NCBI GenBank assembly: GCA_002256005.1
Contig: NKIQ01000009.1
Location: 1-64,000 of the forward strand
Direction of reading: 5' to 3'
DNA length: 64,000 nt
Source of the DNA: Alphaproteobacteria bacterium PA4
GTDB lineage: Bacteria; Pseudomonadota; Alphaproteobacteria; Sphingomonadales; Sphingomonadaceae
Position numbers and translations under genes: made by a program. Below are positions 9,001 to 18,360 of the stretch, piece after piece (within the stretch, counting starts at the first letter, position 1; every line of letters starts with the position of its first letter). Below the pieces are notes generated by a model. It was not told where the DNA came from, did not search any database, and saw only the letters and a list, made by a program, of their open reading frames with translations.

Positions 9001-9042
9001 TAGGTGCACGCCCGGCTGCGCGCAAGGGGTATAAAGAAAGCT

Positions 9043-10770
9043 TTATATGCGACGCTGGTCGCGCCGCCCGTCGCGGCCGGTGCCGGTCGTCAGGCCGATC
9101 AGCAATAGCAACAGGCCCAGCACGGCGCTGGTCTGATGGCCATAGATGCCGAACAGGGTCTGCGGCAGCGGCGGCGGCAGCGTGGCCCCGATCGTGCCGC
9201 GACCACCGGCGGGCTGCGACGCCACGACATTGCCGTGCGCATCGATGATGGCGCTGATGCCGGTCGGCGTGGCGCGGACGATGGGCAGCCCTTCCTCGAT
9301 GGCGCGCAGCCGCGCCTGCGCCAGATGCTGGGGTGGCCCGCTCGGCCCGAACCAGGCATCGTTGGAGATGTTGGCAATCCAGGCCGGGCGCTGACGCTGG
9401 TTGATCACGGCATGCGGAAAAATGATTTCATAGCAGATCATCGGCGCCACCGCCGGCGCGCCGGGCAGGGCAAGCGTGCGCGGGCCGGGGCCGGGGCGAA
9501 AATCGAGATCGCCGGGGGCGAGCCGGGCCAGGCCCAGCGCGGTCATCAGCGTGCGCGCCGGCACATATTCGCCCAGCGGCACCAGATGCGCCTTGTCATA
9601 CCGCCCGACGATTCGCGCCCGGGCATCCAGCACGAACAGGCTGTTGGTCAGTTCGGTGACATTGCCGGCCGCATCGCGCACGGCGGCGACACCGCCGAAC
9701 AGCAGCAGGTCGCGCGGACGCAGGGCCGAGGCCAGTTGCCGACGCAGGGCGGCATCTTCCTCGACCAGGCCGAACACCGCGGATTCGGACCAGACGACCA
9801 GCGTCGAGGCGCTTTCCACCCTGTCGCCGAAATCACTATCGACGCCGGCGGCCTTCACGGCATCGGTGGCACCGCCCATGCTGTCGAGGATCGGCGCCTC
9901 CTCGACAGGGCGGCCGGCATTGGCGGGCAACGCATCGGGCGCCGTGGCGCCATCGGACGACAGGTTGCCGTTTGGCGCTTCCGCCGATCCATCATCACCG
10001 GCCTCGGCCAGGCCGGCGCGCGTCAGGTCGATATAGGCCTGCAGATGCGCCGCTTCGGCGCCCGGTACATATTTCACGTCCTGGCCGATATCGGGCTGCA
10101 CGACGAGCACGGCGGGATTGTCGGCAAAGAAGGTTTCGCCGTCCTGGCCGTTGCCGATGACGGCGCCCATGAGCAGCGCCAGCATCATGCCGCCGGCGGC
10201 CAGGCGCTGGGTCAGCGCCACGGCCGGCTGCGCGATCAACCACAGCGCTGCCCCGGCGATGACCATCAGGCCCGACAGGCCGAGCGCGCCGATGAATTCC
10301 GCCAGCAGCGGCAGGCCCGGCACGTTCAGCCAGGCGGCCCCCAGCGGGTTCCAGGCAAAGCCGCTCAGCAGCACGCCGCGCAGCCATTCCGCCAGCATCC
10401 AGCTGGCGCCAAAGCCCAGGGCCCGGCTGGTCGACGACCAGGGCAGGGCGCGGGCCAGCGCCGCCGCCAGCGCCACATAGAGCGCGAGAAACATGGCGAG
10501 GCCGACGACGGCGACCCAGCCCAGCGCTGCCGGCATCTTGGCTTGAAAGGTGAAGGCCGTGGCGATCCAGGTCAGGCCGGTCGTGAAATGGCCGACACCC
10601 CAGGCCCAGCCGAGCCATGCCGCCGTCCGCCGCCCTGGCGCGGCATCGACGAGCGCGAACAGCACGCCGATGCCCAGCACCGTCAACGGCCAGAGCCCCC
10701 AGGGTTCGAACCCCAGGGCTGCCGCCGCACCGGCGACAAGAGAAAGCAGCAGCGATACAGGCAAGGTCAT
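9043..10770 (-). CDS. lnt: Apolipoprotein N-acyltransferase
   Basis: Lnt adds the third acyl chain to the N-terminal cysteine of lipoproteins at the periplasmic face of the inner membrane. The 575-residue protein has about six N-terminal membrane helices (5-210), a nitrilase-like domain (about 220-530) and a C-terminal helix (545-562). The catalytic triad is visible as Glu329 (VVWSES), Lys393 (YDKAHLVPLGEYVP) and Cys446 (MICYEIIFP). Between residues 257 and 322 there is an acidic, low-complexity insertion of about 60 residues before the Glu segment, and WSES replaces the more usual WPE. It is divergent from the osmoprotectant ABC genes and upstream of metK. Confidence 0.95.
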   Translation of the reverse strand: MTLPVSLLLSLVAGAAAALGFEPWGLWPLTVLGIGVLFALVDAAPGRRTAAWLGWAWGVGHFTTGLTWIATAFTFQAKMPAALGWVAVVGLAMFLALYVALAAALARALPWSSTSRALGFGASWMLAEWLRGVLLSGFAWNPLGAAWLNVPGLPLLAEFIGALGLSGLMVIAGAALWLIAQPAVALTQRLAAGGMMLALLMGAVIGNGQDGETFFADNPAVLVVQPDIGQDVKYVPGAEAAHLQAYIDLTRAGLAEAGDDGSAEAPNGNLSSDGATAPDALPANAGRPVEEAPILDSMGGATDAVKAAGVDSDFGDRVESASTLVVWSESAVFGLVEEDAALRRQLASALRPRDLLLFGGVAAVRDAAGNVTELTNSLFVLDARARIVGRYDKAHLVPLGEYVPARTLMTALGLARLAPGDLDFRPGPGPRTLALPGAPAVAPMICYEIIFPHAVINQRQRPAWIANISNDAWFGPSGPPQHLAQARLRAIEEGLPIVRATPTGISAIIDAHGNVVASQPAGGRGTIGATLPPPLPQTLFGIYGHQTSAVLGLLLLLIGLTTGTGRDGRRDQRRI

Positions 10771-10873
10771 CGGCCGACAGGGTTAGCGACAAGTGAAGCG
10801 CGACACCAGTGCCACGCGAAAACGTCATGGCTGCCCTTGCCCGCCAGCGCCGGCGCGGCCAAGGTCGGTGCCG

Positions 10874-11653
10874 ATGCCGGCCGCTGACACCCGCCCCCAA
10901 TCGCTGGTCGCCTATGCGGGCGTCTCGGTGCGGCGTGGCGACAATCGCGTGCTGGCCAATGTGACGCTGGCGGTGCCGGCCGGGGCGTTCGTGGCGCTGA
11001 CCGGGGCCTCCGGCGCCGGCAAGACGACGCTGCTGCGCCTCGCCAACCGGCTGGTGGCCGCCGATGCCGGCACGGTGCGCTTCGCCGGCCAGGATGTCGC
11101 CGCGGTCGATCCCGTCTGGCTGCGCCGCCAGATCGGTTATGCCATCCAGGGCATCGGCCTGTTTCCGCACTGGACAGTGGCCGAAAACATCGCGGCGGTG
11201 CCCTGGCTGCTCGGCTGGGATAGCGCCCGCCGGGCGGCGCGGGTGCGGACGCTTCTCGATCTGGTCGAGCTGCCGCAGGGCTTTGCCGATCGCTATCCGC
11301 GCCAGCTGTCGGGCGGGCAGGCGAGCCGTGTCGGCCTGGCCCGGGCGCTGGCGGCGGAGCCGCGCCTGCTGCTGCTCGACGAACCCTTTGGCGCGCTCGA
11401 TCCCGAAACGCGCGCCAGCCTTGCCGACCGGCTGGGCGTCCTCCACCGCGACCAGCAACTGACCGTCCTGCTCGTCACCCATGACCTTGCCGATGCGCTG
11501 ACCCGGGCGGAACGGGTGGTGGTGCTCGATGCCGGGCGCGTGGTCGCCGATGGCACGCCGTCGCAACTGGTGGCCAGCGCGCACCCGGCGGTGCAGGCGC
11601 TGATCGCGTCGCCCATCGATCAGGCGCGGCGGCTGGCGGCGCTCGTCGCATGA
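10874..11653 (+). CDS. Osmoprotectant/quaternary-amine ABC transporter, ATP-binding protein
   Basis: The product is a 259-residue ATPase of the OpuCA/YehX type that powers uptake of glycine betaine, choline or related compounds. Walker A is GASGAGKTT, the ABC signature is LSGGQASRVGLARAL, and Walker B with the D-loop is LLLLDEPFGALD. The CBS pair found at the C-terminus of some OpuCA proteins is absent. I used the ATG at 10874; an in-frame ATG at 10793 would add 27 Arg/Pro-rich residues. The stop overlaps the next start by four bases (ATGA), which indicates translational coupling with the permease/binding-protein gene. Confidence 0.9.
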   Translation: MPAADTRPQSLVAYAGVSVRRGDNRVLANVTLAVPAGAFVALTGASGAGKTTLLRLANRLVAADAGTVRFAGQDVAAVDPVWLRRQIGYAIQGIGLFPHWTVAENIAAVPWLLGWDSARRAARVRTLLDLVELPQGFADRYPRQLSGGQASRVGLARALAAEPRLLLLDEPFGALDPETRASLADRLGVLHRDQQLTVLLVTHDLADALTRAERVVVLDAGRVVADGTPSQLVASAHPAVQALIASPIDQARRLAALVA

Positions 11654-13200
11654 CGGAGCACTGGCAGCGCGCCATCGCCATGCTGCCCGATCGGCTGGCG
11701 GCACATCTGGGTGTCAGTGCCGCGGCGCTGGCGCTGGCCATTGTCGTGGCGGCGCCGCTGGTGCTGCTGATGGTTGGCCGGCCGCGGCTGCGCGGCGGCG
11801 TGCTGGCGGTGGCGGCGGTCATCCAGACGGTGCCGGCGCTGGCGCTGCTGGCGCTGTTCTACCCGCTGCTGCTGGCGGTGGGGCAGCTGACGCAGCGGCT
11901 GGCCGGCTTTGGCGTGCCGGCGCTGGGGCTGTTGCCGTCGCTGCTGGCGCTGGCGCTCTATGCGCTGCTGCCGCTGTTGCGCGGCGGCGCCGATGGCCTG
12001 GCCAGCGTGCCGCCCGAAACGCTCGATGCCGCCGATGGCATGGGCATGACGCGGCGGCAGCGGCTGTTGCAGGTCGAATTGCCGCTGGCCGCGCCCATCG
12101 TCATGGGCGGGCTGCGGGTGGCAGCGGTATGGACCATCGGCGCCGCGACGCTGGCGACGACCGTTGGCCAGAAGAGTCTGGGCGACCTGATCTTCGCCGG
12201 CTTGCAGATCGAGGATTGGGCGCTGGTGATGACCGGCTGCCTCGCCAGCGCCGCGCTTGCCATCATCACCGACATGGCGCTGTGGCGCGCCGAAACCGGG
12301 CTGGGCGAGCGGCGCTGGGGCAAGGCGCTGCTCGGGCTGGCCATGCTGGTGGCGCTGGTGGCCGGCGTCGTCGGCTGGTATACGGCGACGCGGCCCCCGG
12401 CGGCGGCCGGGCGGCCCATCGTTGTCGGTGCCAAATCCTTTGCCGAACAATATATCCTCGCCGAACTGATCGCCGACCGGCTGCGCGCCCAGGGCCTGTC
12501 GGTGACCATCCGTTCGGGGCTCGGCTCGGCGGTGGCGTTCCGGGCGCTCGCGGCCGGCGATATCGATGTCTATGTCGATTATTCCGGCACGCTCTGGGAC
12601 AATGCGCTCGACCGCCAGACCCCGGCGCCGCGCGCCGTCATGCTGGCGACGCTGCGCCGGGAACTGCCGCGCCGCCATGGTGTGCGGGTCGCCGCGTCGC
12701 TCGGCTTCGAAAATGCCTATGCCCTGGCGATGCCGCGTGCGGAGGCCGAACGGCTCGGCATCGTCAGCCTCGCCGATCTGGCCGTGCGCGCGCCGAACCT
12801 GCGGCTGGCGACGGATACGGAGTTCCAGTCCCGTGCCGAATGGGCGGCACTGCAGGCCGGCTATGGCCTGCGCTTCCGGCGCATGACCGCCTATACCCCG
12901 ACGCTGATGGTGCGGGCGCTGACCGGCGGTGACGCCGATGTCATCACCGCCTTTTCGAGCGACGGCCGCATCGCCGCCGATGACCTGCAACTGCTCACCG
13001 ATCCGCGCGGCGCGCTGCCGGCCTATGATGCGCTGCTGCTGGTCGGCCCGCGCCGGCCGGACCTGGCGCAGCGGCTGGCCGGCCTCGATGGCCGCATCAA
13101 GGTCGAGGCGATGCGCGAGGCCAATTGGCAGGTCGACCGCGACCGCGACAAGCGCACACCGGGCCAGGCCGCAGCCTGGCTGGCCAAGCGGATCAACTGA
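11650..13200 (+). CDS. Osmoprotectant ABC transporter, permease fused to substrate-binding protein
   Basis: The 516-residue product combines two transporter parts. Residues 1 to about 245 form a BPD-type permease with five or six membrane helices and the EAA-like loop near TLDAADGMGMTRRQRLLQVE, shown here starting one residue in. After a membrane segment, residues 255-516 form an OpuAC-type binding domain beginning IVVGAKSFAEQYILAELIAD, with the ligand-cage region DVYVDYSGTLWDNAL. The binding domain would therefore be tethered at the periplasmic face. Fusions of this kind are known in the OpuC/ProW-ProX family. The substrate is likely a quaternary amine, by family only. Confidence 0.9.
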   Translation: MTEHWQRAIAMLPDRLAAHLGVSAAALALAIVVAAPLVLLMVGRPRLRGGVLAVAAVIQTVPALALLALFYPLLLAVGQLTQRLAGFGVPALGLLPSLLALALYALLPLLRGGADGLASVPPETLDAADGMGMTRRQRLLQVELPLAAPIVMGGLRVAAVWTIGAATLATTVGQKSLGDLIFAGLQIEDWALVMTGCLASAALAIITDMALWRAETGLGERRWGKALLGLAMLVALVAGVVGWYTATRPPAAAGRPIVVGAKSFAEQYILAELIADRLRAQGLSVTIRSGLGSAVAFRALAAGDIDVYVDYSGTLWDNALDRQTPAPRAVMLATLRRELPRRHGVRVAASLGFENAYALAMPRAEAERLGIVSLADLAVRAPNLRLATDTEFQSRAEWAALQAGYGLRFRRMTAYTPTLMVRALTGGDADVITAFSSDGRIAADDLQLLTDPRGALPAYDALLLVGPRRPDLAQRLAGLDGRIKVEAMREANWQVDRDRDKRTPGQAAAWLAKRIN

Positions 13201-13260
13201 CCCTTCTCCCCTCCCGTTGGCCTACGGCCGCCTTCGGCTCAGGGGAGGGGAGCCGTCGCC

Positions 13261-13638
13261 TCACCGCACCAGCATCGGCCCCAGCGGCTTGCCGCCGAAC
13301 AGGTGGACGTGCAAATGCGGCACCTCCTGATGCGCATCCAGCCCGGCGTTGGCGAGCAGGCGATAGCCCGGCGCCTCCAGCCCCAGCGCCCGCGCCACCG
13401 TGCCGACGGCGCGGACAAAGCCGGCAATCTCGGCATCCGAGCCCCCAGCCGAAAAATCCGCCCAGCTGCGCCAGCGGCCGCGCGGGATCACCAGCACATG
13501 CACCGGCGCCTGGGGGTTGATGTCATGAAAGGCGATCGCCCAGTCATCCTCATGCACCCGTTTCGACGGGATCTCGCCACGCAGGATGCGGGCAAAGATG
13601 TTGCTGTCGTCATAGTCCCCGGTCGCTGCAACGGCCAT
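13261..13638 (-). CDS. HIT (histidine triad) family nucleotide-binding protein
   Basis: The 125-residue protein belongs to the HINT branch of the HIT superfamily, which hydrolyses AMP-lysine and other nucleoside phosphoramidates. It carries DDSNIFARILRGEIPSKRV at the N-terminus and the histidine triad VPHLHVHLFGG near residue 103, with the downstream Gly-rich loop. The start codon at 13638 follows GAGGGG by five bases, a strong ribosome-binding site. A promoter-like TTGTCA/TAACTA pair lies just upstream. The physiological substrate is not known for most bacterial members. Confidence 0.93.
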   Translation of the reverse strand: MAVAATGDYDDSNIFARILRGEIPSKRVHEDDWAIAFHDINPQAPVHVLVIPRGRWRSWADFSAGGSDAEIAGFVRAVGTVARALGLEAPGYRLLANAGLDAHQEVPHLHVHLFGGKPLGPMLVR

Positions 13639-13992
13639 GCTTACCCCTCAAAATAGTTAACCGAAATTTACAAATTGACAAAGTTGCCAGTTTGAACCCG
13701 TTTCCGGTCCCGCCACCGTCCCCGTCACGGCGCGGATCCATCCCCATGGCTGATCCGTAGCAAATGCCGCCGCTGTAGGACAGGGTGGCACCACCACGAC
13801 CATGGCGTTGCCGTCCGTTGCCGCCCGACTTTCCTGGTGTCAGCCGGACCAGGGCCGCGTCCCCTCTTGCTGTTGGCTTCGCAATAGAAGCGCGCACCTC
13901 GTCAGTAATCAGTGAACAACCGAAATTCAGCGACAAGAACGCCAGAATGATCTTGGATAATTCCAGCCATGCTCTAGTCTGATTCCAAGCGA
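13639..13992. other. Intergenic region between the divergent HIT and TonB-C genes
   Basis: This 354-bp gap holds no credible gene. Its left end is unusually AT-rich for this window and carries the candidate HIT promoter. The rest has no hairpin or repeat that I could identify. It must also contain the promoter of the gene starting at 13993, but no clear -35/-10 pair is visible for it. Confidence 0.6.
13654..13681 (-). promoter_or_regulatory. Candidate sigma-70 promoter of the HIT gene
   Basis: On the minus strand TTGTCA (13681-13676) is followed after 16 bases by TAACTA (13659-13654), in a locally AT-rich stretch. The start codon lies only 15 bases beyond the -10, so the 5' leader would be very short. 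Confidence 0.4.
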
Positions 13993-16038
13993 ATGAAAGT
14001 GTCGAGCGTGAAGCGTGATTTTGTCTTGTATGGCCTGATTGCCGCCCTGCTCGCCGCAGGCCCGGTGGCGGCCGCCACCATCCAGCAGGATTTCGATGCC
14101 GCGCAGGCGTTGCTCGATGCGGGCAAGGGGACGGAGGCGCGCGAAGCCTTTGCCAACTTGTTGACGCGCTTTGCGCCGGGATCGCGCGGTGTTGCCGCCA
14201 GTCTGGTCCGGGCGCGCCTTGGTGATTCTCTGCTTGCGACCGGAGATGCCGAGGCCGCCGAACCAATGCTGGTGGCCGCGATTGCCGGCCTGAAGGGCGA
14301 CAATATGATCGTCGACAGAAATGTGGCGATCTACAATCTGGCGAGAGCGCAGGAGGAGCAGGGGCGTTTCGGCGCTGCGGCAGCGACCTATGCCGAAGTT
14401 CGCAACAGCAAGATCTTTGCACCCAATAGCCTCGACGATATCGGTCTGCGCGCGGCACTGGCCCGCGCGCAAATCTGGTCGAATCCGAAAGAGGCCCGCC
14501 GGCTGCTCGATGAACTGCTGGCGCTGCCGAAGGACGTTTTCACCGACATGCCCGACACAAAGGCGCTGTTGCAAAGCCTGCGGGGTCGCATCGAGCTGAA
14601 TGACAACAAGCCCGCCGAGGCCCGACGCTGGTTTACCATGGCGACGACCACGGCCGGTGGTCGTTACACCCGCGGTGTCAATGTTGCCGATATTCGCGTG
14701 CGCAACGACCTGGCGCTGGCCAATTACAAATTGGGGCACATGGATGAGGTGCAGAAGGCCACGGCCTATTCCGGCGCTGGAAGTCTTTCGACCGAGGGGC
14801 TGACAATGGCGCGCGGCAAGCCGTTACCGGCGTGCGCACCCGTAACCGGGCTGGCCCCCGATGCGATGGCGGTGGTGGAATTCGCGCTGGGTGAAAATGG
14901 TCGCGTCATCAGTGCCAGGACGATCTATGCCGACCGTGGCAGCGGTGCCGCTCCTGGCGCTGATGCCGGGCCGGAGACCGTGTTCGCCCAGGCCGTGCGG
15001 CGCTGGATCTGGGCAGCCGATGATGCGGCCAAACTCGATAGCTTCTGGCGGCAGTCGGTGCGCGTCGAACTGCGCTGTTCCACCGAGCGGTCCAACGCCG
15101 ATCCCGTCGTCACGTCCTTTGCGCTCGATATCGCGCGGTGGAGTCAGGCAGCCGGCCTGGTGCCGATGATCGCTCTACCCGCCAATGATGCCGAGGCACT
15201 GCCGCTCATCCGGGCGGAACTGGCGCGCCGTACGACGTCCCATGGCGCAGCATCGCGACAATTGCTGTCACCGCTCTATGCCCTGGCGCAGAATGACGCC
15301 GTCCCGAAGACCGACAGGGAAGCCGCCACCCTACAGATTGTCGCCTTGCTGAGTGCCGCCCAGGCGCCGGGCGAAGTGCTGGATCTGGCCCGCATCGAGG
15401 CGATCCGGGTCGCCGCATTGGCGGCGCCGGACAAGTCCCGCTATGATCAGATCAGGATGGAACAACTGGTGGCGCTGCTGGCGAACCAGACAGAAGCCGG
15501 CCGGGGTAGCAAGCGGATCGCCATGGCAACGCGGCTGGCATTGGGCCAGGCCTATCTTGACGCCAAAGCCGATGCAGAGGCGCGATCGCAATTCGACGTC
15601 ATTGCGGCAGCGCCGCTCGCTGTGTTGTCGGATGCCGATCCGATCCGCATCAAGGCGTTGCTGTACTTGTCCAATATCGCGGCGGCGTCGCGCGATACTG
15701 CGGTGGCCGCAAAGGCACTGGCCGCCACCGGCCTGTCTTCCGAGCAATGTTCCCTTGTCGATGTGAAACCCCAGCCGATCAACCGGGTCCTCAGCAGTTC
15801 CATGTTTCCCGCCGCTGCCCTGGCGTGGCGCACGCAAGGTTTTGTCCGCATCGGTTATGACATCACCGCCGCGGGCCAAACCATCAATATCCGCACGCTG
15901 ATCGCGTCGCCGCCGTTCATCTTTGGCCCACCGACAGAAAGGATCGTGGCAAAATTCCGGTTTCAACCGGTATTTCGACCCGACAATGCCATAGGCTGCA
16001 GCGGATCCTCGACGGATGTGAACTTCAGGATTTATTAG
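13993..16038 (+). CDS. Exported protein with helical repeats and TonB C-terminal-like domains
   Basis: The 681-residue product starts with a signal peptide (hydrophobic residues about 10-27, ending AAGPVAAA). Residues 28-270 are Ala-rich helical repeats resembling TPR units (for example DFDAAQALLDAGKGTEAREA). A region at about 285-365 (MAVVEFALGENGRVISARTI) and the C-terminal 75 residues (FVRIGYDITAAGQTINIRTL and KFRFQPVF) both resemble the TonB C-terminal fold. No TonB transmembrane or Pro-rich spacer is present, so this is not a classical energiser. Proteins with TPR plus TonB-C domains are common in sphingomonads, and their role is unclear. The start has no obvious Shine-Dalgarno sequence. 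Confidence 0.65.
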   Translation: MKVSSVKRDFVLYGLIAALLAAGPVAAATIQQDFDAAQALLDAGKGTEAREAFANLLTRFAPGSRGVAASLVRARLGDSLLATGDAEAAEPMLVAAIAGLKGDNMIVDRNVAIYNLARAQEEQGRFGAAAATYAEVRNSKIFAPNSLDDIGLRAALARAQIWSNPKEARRLLDELLALPKDVFTDMPDTKALLQSLRGRIELNDNKPAEARRWFTMATTTAGGRYTRGVNVADIRVRNDLALANYKLGHMDEVQKATAYSGAGSLSTEGLTMARGKPLPACAPVTGLAPDAMAVVEFALGENGRVISARTIYADRGSGAAPGADAGPETVFAQAVRRWIWAADDAAKLDSFWRQSVRVELRCSTERSNADPVVTSFALDIARWSQAAGLVPMIALPANDAEALPLIRAELARRTTSHGAASRQLLSPLYALAQNDAVPKTDREAATLQIVALLSAAQAPGEVLDLARIEAIRVAALAAPDKSRYDQIRMEQLVALLANQTEAGRGSKRIAMATRLALGQAYLDAKADAEARSQFDVIAAAPLAVLSDADPIRIKALLYLSNIAAASRDTAVAAKALAATGLSSEQCSLVDVKPQPINRVLSSSMFPAAALAWRTQGFVRIGYDITAAGQTINIRTLIASPPFIFGPPTERIVAKFRFQPVFRPDNAIGCSGSSTDVNFRIY

Positions 16039-16215
16039 GGTTGCTGCTTTGCAACGCCGCCTTCACAGGCCGCTTGACCCCGCCCCGCCGCCGCCCTATT
16101 TCCAGCCCACCGCGCCGGTCCTCGTGCGCGGCTTGCTCGTCCCGCCATCGCTGGTTCCTGAAACCCCCGACAGCGCCCGAAAACCGTCTGACGACGCTCA
16201 ACTGAAAAGACCCCC

Positions 16216-17472
<1,257 letters not shown>

Positions 17473-17509
17473 CGAAGCCGCGCGCGCGCTGGACCGGCGC
17501 AGCCGGGAA

Positions 17510-17600
17510 GCGCGCCGACAGGCGCAGCGGTCGGCCAGCGGGGCGCCGGGGCCTTCCCCCGGCGAACCCGTCTGACGTCGGCGCGGGCTTTGCCCGCGCC
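17510..17600 (+). terminator. Double-hairpin element downstream of rho (copy A)
   Basis: The element has two hairpins. GCCGGGG/CCCCGGC (17545-17551 and 17557-17563) encloses CCTTC, and a perfect GGCGCGGGC/GCCCGCGCC stem (17580-17588 and 17592-17600) encloses TTT and is followed by CCCTTCTTC. A closely similar sequence lies in reverse orientation at 53555-53639, just after tRNA-Gly. It probably ends the rho transcript. Confidence 0.7.
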
Positions 17601-17714
17601 CCCTTCTTCACAGTGTTTCGCTGAAATCCACGTCGCGCATGACACCACGGCCGGGTACACCCTCACCCGGCGCTGGCGCGCGTCTCGCCTCTCTTGGCTG
17701 CGGGAGAGGGAAAA

Positions 17715-18275
17715 TCACAGCTGCTTCGTCACCTCGCCCGACGACCAGCGCAGCGTGCCGGCGACGCGCCAGACTTCCTTGCCCTGCTCGTCATAGAGGA
17801 TCGACATCGGCAGGCCCTTGGCGCCCAGACGCTCTGCGAAGCTGCCGGGCTGGTCGAGATAGGGTAGCAGCGTGTGGAATCTGTCGGTGGTGAAGAACTT
17901 GTTCACTGCCTGCCAGCCTTCGATATCCTGCGACAGCGGGATCACCGTCAGCCAGTCGGTGCGGCCGGCGGCCATGGCGTCGAGCTCGGGCATTTCGGCG
18001 ACGCAGGGCGCGCACCAGGTCGCCCAGAGGTTGACCAGCACGCGCTTGCCCTTGAAATCGGCGAGCGTCGTCTTGTCACCGCCACGGGCTTCAAAGACCA
18101 GGTCGGGCGCCGGCGTGCCGGCATGGCTGCGATCGATCTTGTTGAGCGCGACGGGCGGCGGCTTGACGGCGGCCACCTTGGGCGGCGCGACGACGGTCGG
18201 GTCCTTGGCATCGCAGCCGGTCAGCGCCATGCTGCCGGCCAGCAGGGGAAGCAACAGGAATCGCGTGATGGTCAT
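17715..18275 (-). CDS. TlpA-family thioredoxin-like lipoprotein
   Basis: The 186-residue product is a membrane-anchored periplasmic thiol-disulfide protein. Its signal peptide ends in the lipobox LTGC with Cys21. The thioredoxin fold begins near residue 55 (APDLVFEARGGDKTTLADFK) and holds the redox motif W-C-A-P-C (Cys88 and Cys91). The cis-Pro segment is GAKGLPMSILYDEQGK. TlpA-like proteins reduce cytochrome c or Cu-site cysteines in the periplasm. The ATG at 18275 was chosen because a signal peptide follows it directly. The gene is divergent from argH, an arrangement seen in other alphaproteobacteria. Confidence 0.9.
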   Translation of the reverse strand: MTITRFLLLPLLAGSMALTGCDAKDPTVVAPPKVAAVKPPPVALNKIDRSHAGTPAPDLVFEARGGDKTTLADFKGKRVLVNLWATWCAPCVAEMPELDAMAAGRTDWLTVIPLSQDIEGWQAVNKFFTTDRFHTLLPYLDQPGSFAERLGAKGLPMSILYDEQGKEVWRVAGTLRWSSGEVTKQL

Positions 18276-18360
18276 GGCAAGGCCCCCGGTGTTCATGGCA
18301 TGATGCTGCGGTGCAGCAGATAGCCGCCGGATGCGGCATCGACAAGCGGGGGAACAGGCA

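Noticed and set aside
8944-9042. SAM riboswitch upstream of metK
   Set aside because: The hairpin is strong, but I could not match it to SAM-I, SAM-II, SAM-IV or SAM/SAH motifs, so it is listed only as a structured leader.
11650-13200. Permease-binding protein fusion as a novel arrangement
   Set aside because: Fusions of the OpuC/ProW-type permease with the binding domain are already known, so this is described as a feature only.
13201-13260. GC-rich inverted repeat between the ABC transporter and HIT genes as a novel element
   Set aside because: The CTCCCCTCCC/GGGGAGGGGAG pair is a common intergenic hairpin type in these genomes and probably just terminates the convergent transcripts.
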